From NCBI GenBank assembly GCA_019348095.1, contig JAHWKC010000122.1, positions 1 to 6,912 of the forward strand: 6,912 nucleotides of DNA. Reading direction: 5' to 3'. The notes below the pieces were generated by a model. That model did no database searches, was not told the origin of the DNA, and was given only the letters and a program-made list of their open reading frames with translations. The first letter of the stretch is position 1; every line of letters starts with the position of its first letter. The DNA is from Pseudomonadota bacterium (lineage in GTDB: Bacteria; Pseudomonadota; Gammaproteobacteria; Xanthomonadales; Xanthomonadaceae). A program made the translations under genes and the position numbers. Shown one piece after another: positions 1 to 5,006 of the stretch.

Positions 1-48
1 GGAGGATTTGCTTCTGCTCTTCGAGCAACGGCACCAGCAACCGCAAAT

Positions 49-72
49 CCCCCAACCCTTTCCGAGAGGGGG
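49..72. other. Small G/C hairpin downstream of apaH
   Basis: CCCCC (49-53) can pair with GGGGG (68-72), and inside it CCCTTT (56-61) can pair with AGAGGG (65-70) around a 3-nt loop; the two pairings are alternatives or may stack in part. On the transcribed (minus) strand the structure lies about 90 nt beyond the apaH stop and is followed by ATTTG, not a real T-run. It could weakly end or stabilise the operon transcript, but it is not a convincing intrinsic terminator. C-run/G-run hairpins of this kind are common intergenic repeats in Xanthomonadaceae genomes, so it may be only repeat debris. Confidence 0.3.
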
Positions 73-93
73 AACTGCCGGCAACCACAAGCG

Positions 94-117
94 GCATCAC
101 TCGATGCTTGCTCGATG
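94..117. repeat. Short palindrome plus direct repeat in the apaH downstream region
   Basis: GCATC (94-98) and GATGC (103-107) form a perfect 5-bp inverted repeat with a 4-nt loop. The heptamer CTCGATG occurs twice, at 100-106 and 111-117. Function is unknown. There is no adjacent T-tract, so a terminator is not supported. Apart from this, the neighbouring hairpin and the heptamer array, the first 160 bases hold no gene I can recognise. Confidence 0.3.
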
Positions 118-128
118 TGACGTCGGCT

Positions 129-149
129 TAGAACCTAGAACCTAAAACC
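129..149. repeat. Three tandem heptamers TAGAACC/TAAAACC
   Basis: Three consecutive 7-bp units are visible: TAGAACC at 129-135, TAGAACC at 136-142 and the variant TAAAACC at 143-149. They lie 12 nt beyond the apaH stop codon. Arrays of this heptamer are, from general knowledge, a recurrent intergenic repeat in Lysobacter/Xanthomonas-type genomes. No function can be assigned from the sequence. Confidence 0.6.
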
Positions 150-160
150 ATTGTTCCGTA

Positions 161-1042
161 TCACCGCCGCCCACGCGGCTTCTGCGTCCGCCGCGGCGGA
201 CGCGACCTGGGCGGATCGGCCGGCACGTCGCGCCCGGGTACCTGCACCACGCGCAGTTCCTCGGTGTCGAGCTGCAGCGCGGTGAGTTTGCCGCCCCAGA
301 CTGCACCGGTGTCGATCGCATGCACGCCATGACCGATGAACAGTCCCAGCGCCGACCAGTGGCCGCAGACGATCTTCAGGTCGCGCTCCGCCCGCCCCGG
401 CACCGCGTACCACGGGTACAGGCCGGCAGGCTGGGTGCCGGGGACGCCCTTGTCGTCGAACGCAATGCGGCCGCGCGGTGAGCAGTAGCGCAGCCGCGTC
501 ATCGTGTTGATGATCGCGCGATCGCGCTCGACCCCGCTGAGCTGCGGGTTCCACGCCGGCCCGTCGCCGTACATGTTCTTGAGCAGGCGCCGGTACTGCT
601 CGCCCTGCAGTTTCTCCTCGATCTCGCGCGCGTGGCGCTGGGCGAGTTGGGTGGTCCATTTCGGGGCGAGCCCGGCGTGCACCATCATCCAGCCGAGCTC
701 GCGATCGACGTGCACCAGCTTCTGCATGCGCAACCAGCCGAGCAGGACATCGCGGTCCTCGGCCAGCACGACGCGCTGCAGGTCCGGGTTGACCTTGCGC
801 TGCTCTTCCTCGCGGCGCTCGCCGATCGCCAGCAGCGACAGGTCGTGGTTGCCCAGCACGACACTCGCGCACTCGCGCAGCGAATGCACCAGCCGCAGGG
901 TCTCCAAGGACTGCCCGCCGCGGTTGACCAGGTCGCCGCAGAACCACAGCCGGTCGCGTGCCGGGTCGAATGCGATGCGCTCGAGCAGGCGCGCGGTGGC
1001 GTCGTAACAGCCCTGCAGGTCGCCGATGGCCCAGGTGGTCAT
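161..1042 (-). CDS. apaH: Symmetrical bis(5'-nucleosyl)-tetraphosphatase ApaH
   Basis: A 293-residue cytoplasmic metallophosphatase of the PPP superfamily. ApaH splits Ap4A symmetrically into two ADP and also removes Np4-type caps from RNA. The signature blocks appear in order: GDLQGC (7-12), GDLVNRG (36-42), GNHDLSLLA (64-72), MVHAG (120-124), CGHWSALG (226-233) and DTGAVWGGKLTAL (244-256). The first block has Gln where E. coli has the His of GDVHG; the GDLQG form also occurs in Pseudomonas and Neisseria ApaH, so this is probably not a defect. The start at 1042 gives the canonical short N-terminus and lies 10 nt after the apaG stop, with no clear Shine-Dalgarno, which suggests translational coupling. 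The last ~23 residues form an Arg/Pro-rich basic tail that makes the protein slightly longer than the ~280-residue E. coli enzyme. It is the last recognised gene of the operon. Confidence 0.96.
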   Translation of the reverse strand: MTTWAIGDLQGCYDATARLLERIAFDPARDRLWFCGDLVNRGGQSLETLRLVHSLRECASVVLGNHDLSLLAIGERREEEQRKVNPDLQRVVLAEDRDVLLGWLRMQKLVHVDRELGWMMVHAGLAPKWTTQLAQRHAREIEEKLQGEQYRRLLKNMYGDGPAWNPQLSGVERDRAIINTMTRLRYCSPRGRIAFDDKGVPGTQPAGLYPWYAVPGRAERDLKIVCGHWSALGLFIGHGVHAIDTGAVWGGKLTALQLDTEELRVVQVPGRDVPADPPRSRPPRRTQKPRGRR

Positions 1043-1052
1043 GCGAGGCCCA

Positions 1053-1436
1053 TCAGTGCAGCGTGCGCGGCACGGTCAGGGTGAAGGCCGGGACCGGCGC
1101 CTCGAATTCGGTGCCATCGTCGGCGAGCATCGCGTAGCTGCCCTGCATCGTGCCCAGGTCGGTCTCCAGCACCGCCCCGGAGGTGTAGCGAAATTGCTCG
1201 CCCGGTTTCAGCCACGGCTGCTCGCCGACCACCCCTTCGCCCCGAACCTGCTGCACCTTGCCGTTGGAATCGGTGATTTCCCAATGCCGCGACAGCAGGC
1301 GCGCCGGCACGCGTCCGCTGTTGCGGATGTGGATGGTGTAGGCGAAGACATAACGGGCCTGGTCGGGCTCGGACTGGTCGTGGAGGTAACGCGTGGCGAC
1401 TTCGATGTCGAAGACGTAATCGGTGTGGGGATCCAT
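1053..1436 (-). CDS. apaG: Co2+/Mg2+ efflux protein ApaG (DUF525 fold)
   Basis: A 127-residue single-domain protein, matching the usual 125-127 residues of ApaG. Family hallmarks are RYVFAYTIHIRN (28-39), the glycine-rich GEGVVGEQP (66-74) resembling a phosphate/pyrophosphate-binding loop, RYTSGAVLET (83-92) and LGTMQG (94-99), with the typical end VPRTLH. ApaG adopts a fibronectin-III/immunoglobulin-like beta-sandwich; it is named for cation-efflux phenotypes in Salmonella, but its biochemical role is unsettled. The frame is open up to 1562, but I chose the ATG at 1436: it gives the family length, and the 42 upstream codons have no family similarity and run through an inverted-repeat arm. 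No strong Shine-Dalgarno is seen. It sits 10 nt before apaH and 141 nt after rsmA, a spacer mostly filled by the repeat at 1480-1619. Confidence 0.95.
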   Translation of the reverse strand: MDPHTDYVFDIEVATRYLHDQSEPDQARYVFAYTIHIRNSGRVPARLLSRHWEITDSNGKVQQVRGEGVVGEQPWLKPGEQFRYTSGAVLETDLGTMQGSYAMLADDGTEFEAPVPAFTLTVPRTLH

Positions 1437-1479
1437 GCAGGCAGTGTAGTTGCAGGGCAGGGTGAGCGGAATGATGGTG

Positions 1480-1619
1480 GAGCGGGGAACGGTGAAGCGG
1501 AAACTGGGAACGGTATTCGAGGGGGGCAAATGACCAGGGGCGTGATAGCGGTAAGCCGGCACCCGCGGAAACGCGGTTCAACCCTCCGTTCCCTGTTCCC
1601 CTTCTCCCATTCCCCGCTC
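1480..1619. repeat. Inverted-repeat element with 34-bp arms spanning the rsmA 3' end and the rsmA-apaG spacer
   Basis: Arm 1480-1513 (begins GAGCGGGGAA, ends GGGAACGG) and the reverse complement of arm 1586-1619 (same first 10 and last 8 bases) align without gaps at 26 of 34 positions. The arms are purine-rich and made of degenerate GGGGAA/GGGAACGG units. The 72-bp interior contains a further perfect hairpin at 1563-1576. In the operon mRNA the arms could form one long stem between rsmA and apaG. The 1586-1619 arm is coding: it specifies RsmA residues 265-275. I infer a non-autonomous, MITE- or REP-like element rather than chance. No transposase and no clear target duplication are visible. 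Confidence 0.6.
1563..1576. other. Perfect hairpin immediately after the rsmA stop
   Basis: CCGCG (1563-1567), a 4-nt loop and CGCGG (1572-1576) form a compact stem whose edge is directly next to the rsmA stop codon (1578-1580) on the transcribed strand. No U-run follows it in the transcript, so it is more likely an mRNA-stabilising or REP-like hairpin than a terminator. Confidence 0.4.
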
Positions 1620-2411
1620 GGAAAGCAGGTTGGCCAAGCGTACGAAGTCGGCCACCGGTAGCTGCTCGGCGCGCGCATCTGGCCGTACGCCGGCGGCTTC
1701 GATCATGCCCGCCTCGCAAATCCTCGACAGAGCGTTGCGCAGCGTCTTGCGGCGCTGGCCGAATGCGTCGCGCACGACATTGGCAAAAACCGTGGGGTCG
1801 GCGATGCCGATGCTTTCTGGGGCGTGCGGCAGCAGGTGCACGACTGCCGAGTCGACCTTGGGCGGCGGGTGGAACGCCCCCGGCGGCACGCTGAACAGCG
1901 GCGTGACCGTGCAATACGCCTGCAGCATCACGCTGAGCCGGCCGTATATCTTGCTGCCCGGCCCGGCGGCCATGCGGTCCACGACCTCCTTTTGCAGCAT
2001 GAACACCATGTCGCGGATCGAACCGGCGTAATCGAGCGCATGGAACAGGATCGGCGAGGACAGGTTGTAGGGCAGGTTGCCGACCAGCCGGATCGGGCCG
2101 CCGTCGCCGGCCAGTGCGTCGAAGTCAACGCTCAGCACGTCGCGGTGGATCACCGTCAGGGTGCCGTGCGCATGCGCGGCCTCGGTCAGCGGGAAGATCA
2201 GGTCGCGGTCGAACTCGATCACCGTGAGCTCCCCGTGCCGGTCGAGCAGCGGGAAGGTGATCGCGCCCTGGCCCGGGCCGATCTCGACCAACCGGTCACC
2301 GGGCTTGGGGTTCACCGCCTGCACGATCCTGTCGATGATCCCGCGCTCGTGCAGGAAGTGCTGGCCGAGGCTCTTCTTGGGCGGCTCGCGGAAATGGCTG
2401 CTGCGGGTCAT
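1578..2411 (-). CDS. rsmA: 16S rRNA (adenine1518-N6/adenine1519-N6)-dimethyltransferase RsmA (KsgA)
   Basis: A 277-residue SAM-dependent methyltransferase (E. coli KsgA has 273) that dimethylates two adjacent adenines in the 3'-terminal helix-45 loop of 16S rRNA during late 30S assembly; its loss gives kasugamycin resistance. Visible motifs: KKSLGQHFL (12-20); SAM-binding motif I VEIGPGQGAIT (42-52); acidic IEFDRD (65-70); catalytic motif IV NLPYN (112-116); the rRNA-binding region with HPPPKVDSAVV (181-191); and the C-terminal FGQRRKTLRNAL (217-228) and RAEQLPVADFVRLANLL (247-263). The start at 2411 gives the standard short N-terminus before KKSLGQ. Conserved sequence ends near residue 264; the last ~13 residues (SERGMGEG onward) are low-complexity and encoded by a repeat arm, so they are probably dispensable. 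The gene is 233 nt from pdxA, a gap occupied by another repeat element. Confidence 0.96.
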   Translation of the reverse strand: MTRSSHFREPPKKSLGQHFLHERGIIDRIVQAVNPKPGDRLVEIGPGQGAITFPLLDRHGELTVIEFDRDLIFPLTEAAHAHGTLTVIHRDVLSVDFDALAGDGGPIRLVGNLPYNLSSPILFHALDYAGSIRDMVFMLQKEVVDRMAAGPGSKIYGRLSVMLQAYCTVTPLFSVPPGAFHPPPKVDSAVVHLLPHAPESIGIADPTVFANVVRDAFGQRRKTLRNALSRICEAGMIEAAGVRPDARAEQLPVADFVRLANLLSERGMGEGEQGTEG

Positions 2412-2444
2412 GGTGGAGGGCCGGTTGGGCTGAGGGGTGGGTGC

Positions 2445-2680
2445 GTCTTTTTTTGACGCGGATCAACGCGGATGGACGCGGATCAAGGCGAACAAGCAGA
2501 GGAGATCCTGTTGCGAACGCCGGCATTCGGGAGTCATCGCAAAACCGTTCCCGCTCTGCATCTCCGTTTTCCGGGAATTCCGCCCAAGGGTCCGGCGGCC
2601 GACAAGTGGCCCGATCCGCCGGAACAACAATGTTCGACTGATTCTTATCCGCTCTTATCCGTGTTCATCCGCGTCAAGAC
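2445..2680. mobile_element. MITE-like intergenic element with terminal inverted repeats between pdxA and rsmA
   Basis: The ends mirror each other. The left end reads GTC, a 7-T run, then GACGCGGAT from 2455. The right end, read inward on the minus strand from 2680, is GTCTT then GACGCGGAT from 2675. Compared from GACGCGGAT, 2455-2487 and the complement of 2644-2675 match at 26 of 32 positions with one 1-nt gap. Each end is itself three ~10-bp units built on CGGAT. The ~156-bp interior encodes nothing recognisable, though it holds a hairpin at 2591-2623. There is no transposase, and I could not identify a target-site duplication. Related GCGGAT-rich repeats are, from general knowledge, widespread between genes of Xanthomonadaceae. 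The right end is exapted as the last 11 codons and stop of pdxA. The element fills nearly all of the pdxA-rsmA gap and no promoter for rsmA is evident in it. Confidence 0.6.
2591..2623. other. Hairpin inside the pdxA-rsmA repeat element
   Basis: TCCGGCGG (2591-2598) and CCGCCGGA (2616-2623) are perfect 8-bp inverted repeats with a 17-nt loop. No T-run follows on either strand, so this is not a standard intrinsic terminator. It could be an internal structural part of the element or an mRNA processing/stability hairpin. Confidence 0.4.
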
Positions 2681-3658
2681 CGCTTCACCCCGAACCCGCA
2701 CGATCCGCGCACAGGTCTCGGCGGCGGCGAACAGGCTCGACGCGTCGGCCGTGCCGGTCCCGGCCAGGTCCAGCGCAGTGCCGTGATCGACCGCGACGCG
2801 CGGGTAGGGCAGGCCGAGGGTCAGATTGACCGCCTGCTCGAAGCCGCTGTACTTGAGCACCGGCAGGCCCTGGTCGTGGTACATCGCCAGCACCGCATCG
2901 AAATTGCGCAGCTTGCCGGGCAGGAATGCGGTGTCGGCCGGCAAGGGGCCGATCAGCTGCATGCCTTCGCCGCGCAGGCGCTCGAGCACCGGCTCGATGA
3001 TGTCGATTTCCTCGCGGCCGAGGTGCCCGGCCTCGCCGGCGTGCGGGTTCAGGCCGAGCACCGCGATGGCCGGCGCGGCGATCCCGAAATCGCGCTGCAG
3101 GGCGCGATGCAGTATGCCGACGGTGCTGGCCAACCGCGGGCCATCGATTGCGCCGGCAACCTGGCGCAACGGCAGGTGGGTGGTGACCAGGGCGACGCGG
3201 ACGATGTGATTGGCCAGCATCATCACCACCTCGCATCCGGCGTGGGCGGCGAGCAGTTCGGTGGTGCCGGTGTAGGCGATGCCGGCCTGGTTGATCACGG
3301 CCTTGTGTACCGGCCCGGTCACCAGGCCATCGAAACGACCCTGCAGGCACGCCTCCGCGGCGGCATGCAGCGCGTCGATCACCGCGCCGGCGTTGCGGGG
3401 CTCCAGCGCCCCCGGGCGTGAGGGTGCGGCGTTACCGATCTCGACCAGCCCGAGCGTGCCCGGCGCGGTCGCCGGCGCATCAGGGTCGGGGGAAAACACC
3501 AGCGGCAGGCGGAGCCGCTCGGCCGCCTGCCGCAGCACATCGGGATCGCCGAACGCGGTCAGCCCGTACTCGCGGGGCTGCTGGGCAAGTCGGACACACA
3601 GCTCCGGGCCGACGCCGGCCGGTTCGCCCGGAACCAGCGCGAGCCGGCGCGGGGGCAT
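2645..3658 (-). CDS. pdxA: 4-hydroxythreonine-4-phosphate dehydrogenase PdxA
   Basis: A 337-residue cytoplasmic NAD-dependent enzyme of the DXP-dependent vitamin B6 pathway. It oxidises 4-phosphohydroxy-L-threonine, which decarboxylates to the amino-ketone that PdxJ condenses with DXP. The N-terminal block VPGEPAGVGPEL (9-20) and GPVHKAVIN (115-123) are typical. The three metal-ligand histidines matching E. coli H166/H211/H266 are present as H161 (TTHLPL), H206 (NPHAGE) and H261 (YHDQGLP), and the substrate residues matching K274, N283 and R292 are K269, N278 and R287. The substrate His matching E. coli H136 (GHTEFF) is Thr132 here (GTTELL). The start at 3658 is preferred over 3697: it begins just before the conserved GEPAG block and lies 1 nt after the surA stop. 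The last 11 residues (VLTRMNTDKSG) come from the inverted-repeat end of the element at 2445-2680. Confidence 0.96.
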   Translation of the reverse strand: MPPRRLALVPGEPAGVGPELCVRLAQQPREYGLTAFGDPDVLRQAAERLRLPLVFSPDPDAPATAPGTLGLVEIGNAAPSRPGALEPRNAGAVIDALHAAAEACLQGRFDGLVTGPVHKAVINQAGIAYTGTTELLAAHAGCEVVMMLANHIVRVALVTTHLPLRQVAGAIDGPRLASTVGILHRALQRDFGIAAPAIAVLGLNPHAGEAGHLGREEIDIIEPVLERLRGEGMQLIGPLPADTAFLPGKLRNFDAVLAMYHDQGLPVLKYSGFEQAVNLTLGLPYPRVAVDHGTALDLAGTGTADASSLFAAAETCARIVRVRGEAVLTRMNTDKSG

Positions 3659-3659
3659 C

Positions 3660-5006
3660 TCAGCCGTCGCTGGCGGGCGCCGGCGCGACCGGCGCATTGC
3701 CGGAAGCGTCGTCGTCGGAGGGGCCGATGCGGTAGTCGACGTACGCTTCGCCGCGGATCTCGCGCAGGAAGCGGTTCCATTCGTCCTCGAGCTTGCGGCG
3801 GCCGATGGTTTCGCTGACCTGGGCGCGACGGTTGTCCGCGCTCACGTCGCTCTGGCGGCTGCCGAGGCGCTCGAGGATGTGCCAGCCGGCCGGGGTGCGG
3901 AACGGCTCGGACACCTGGCCGTCCTGCAGCGAGGTAATCTCGCCGCTGAAATCCGGGCCGAACTGGTCCGCCGTGAACCAGCCCAGGTCACCGCCGCGGC
4001 GTTGCGAGGTGATGTCGCCGGAATGCTCGCGCGCAACCTCCGCGAAGTCGGCGCCGCCGGCGATGCGTGCGCGCAAGGTATCGATCTCGGCCCTGGCCGC
4101 GGCGCTGCTGGTGTTTTCGTCGACCCGGATCAGGATGTGCCGCCCGTGGTATTGCGTCACCAGCTCGGGCCCACTCTCGGAGGCGTCGCGGGTTTCCACC
4201 ATCTGCAGCAGCTGGAAGCCGCTGGGGCCGCGCAGCGGCGCGCTGACCTCACCCGGCGCCATTTCGCTGACCAGCGAGGCGAAGGCGGCCGGAATCTCGT
4301 CGAGGCTGCGCCAGCCCAGGTCGCCGCCCTCCAGTGCATTGGGGCTGTCGGAGTAACGTACCGCCGCGGCCGCAAAGTCCATCTCGCCGCGATCGAGCAG
4401 GCCCTTGATGCCCTGGACCTTCTGTTGCGCGGTCGCGATCTGCTCCGGGGTCGCGCCTTCGGGCAGCGCCACCAGGATGTGGGCGAGGTGGAACTGCGCA
4501 CCCGATGCCAGTTGCGACTCCATGGCCGCGTCGATCTCGGCGTCGCTGACCGACACGCGGGTCTGGGCAAACCGCTGGCGCAGCCGCTGGATGAGCAGTT
4601 CGTCGCGGATCGAGTCGCGGAAATCGGCGAACGTCGTGCCATCGCGGGCGAGCTGCTGCGCCAGTTGCTCGACGCTGACCTGGTTCTGGGCGGCGATGCC
4701 GGCGATCGCCTGGTCGATTTCCTGGTCGCTGACGCGCACGCCGGTGGCCGCCGCCCGCGCCACTTGCAGGTTGATCAGCACCAGCCGCTCAAGCACCTGC
4801 CGCTCCAGCACTTCGCGCGGCGGCAGTTGCTCGCTGCGGCCGGCGTACTGGAGCAGCACGTTGTTCAGCGCACGATCGAGCTCGCTGCGCAGGATTACGT
4901 CCTCGTCGACCACCGCGGCAATGCCGTCGATGGGCTGCACCTGCTGGGCCTGCACAGAGGCAGCCAGCAACGCGGCGGCAAGGAGACACGCGAATAGTTT
5001 CTTCAT
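3660..5006 (-). CDS. surA: Periplasmic chaperone / peptidyl-prolyl isomerase SurA
   Basis: A 448-residue exported protein (E. coli SurA has 428). SurA escorts unfolded outer-membrane proteins, notably LptD, through the periplasm to the BAM complex. Residues 1-20 are a signal peptide: MKK, a hydrophobic Ala/Leu core and a cleavage-type SVQA before QQ. The N-terminal chaperone domain (about 25-165) begins with the family-typical IDGIAAVVDEDVILRSELD. Two parvulin (PpiC) domains follow, at about 170-273 (HLAHILV, then GGDLGW 227-232) and 285-383 (GRHILIRV, then GGDLGWFTADQF 338-349). The C-terminal chaperone helix/strand (about 391-428) ends with AYVDYRI, followed by a disordered Asp/Ala/Pro tail. 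The start ATG overlaps the lptD stop (ATGA, 5003-5006), so translation is probably coupled to lptD, fitting the client-chaperone relation. No independent strong Shine-Dalgarno is visible. Confidence 0.96.
   Translation of the reverse strand: MKKLFACLLAAALLAASVQAQQVQPIDGIAAVVDEDVILRSELDRALNNVLLQYAGRSEQLPPREVLERQVLERLVLINLQVARAAATGVRVSDQEIDQAIAGIAAQNQVSVEQLAQQLARDGTTFADFRDSIRDELLIQRLRQRFAQTRVSVSDAEIDAAMESQLASGAQFHLAHILVALPEGATPEQIATAQQKVQGIKGLLDRGEMDFAAAAVRYSDSPNALEGGDLGWRSLDEIPAAFASLVSEMAPGEVSAPLRGPSGFQLLQMVETRDASESGPELVTQYHGRHILIRVDENTSSAAARAEIDTLRARIAGGADFAEVAREHSGDITSQRRGGDLGWFTADQFGPDFSGEITSLQDGQVSEPFRTPAGWHILERLGSRQSDVSADNRRAQVSETIGRRKLEDEWNRFLREIRGEAYVDYRIGPSDDDASGNAPVAPAPASDG
5003..5006 (-). 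promoter_or_regulatory. lptD/surA ATGA stop-start overlap (translational coupling)
   Basis: The lptD TGA and the surA ATG share the four bases ATGA. The sequence upstream of this ATG is C-rich and lacks a purine-rich Shine-Dalgarno, so surA initiation probably depends on ribosomes finishing lptD. Coupling is inferred, not shown. Confidence 0.6.

Noticed and set aside
49..117. A rho-independent terminator for the operon downstream of apaH.
   Set aside because: Small stems exist, but none is followed by a T-run on the transcribed strand, so I list them only as hairpins of unknown role.
1007..1030. ApaH GDLQG in place of GDVHG, suggesting a lost metal-binding His and an inactive phosphatase.
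   Set aside because: GDLQG is a common natural form of ApaH in several proteobacterial groups and all other catalytic blocks are intact, so there is no reason to suspect inactivity.
1437..1562. A longer ApaG with 42 extra N-terminal residues starting at 1562.
   Set aside because: The extension runs through an inverted-repeat arm, has no ApaG similarity and would exceed the family length. The ATG at 1436 gives exactly the typical 127 residues.
2437..2829. Plus-strand open frames across the pdxA-rsmA spacer.
   Set aside because: They read straight through the repeat element and the reverse of pdxA, with no ribosome-binding site or recognisable protein. Such products (DADQRGW-type) are typical mistranslations of this repeat.
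3659..3697. An upstream PdxA start at 3697 overlapping the surA 3' end.
   Set aside because: The 13 extra residues are Arg-rich and come from the other frame of surA's tail. The ATG at 3658 sits just before the conserved GEPAG block and 1 nt after the surA stop.
3279..4997. A 572-codon open frame on the plus strand opposite surA and pdxA.
   Set aside because: It lies entirely antisense to two well-recognised genes, its product has the Arg/Ala/Gly/Asp-rich composition expected from the reverse of GC-rich codons, and it shows no domain. It is a shadow frame.
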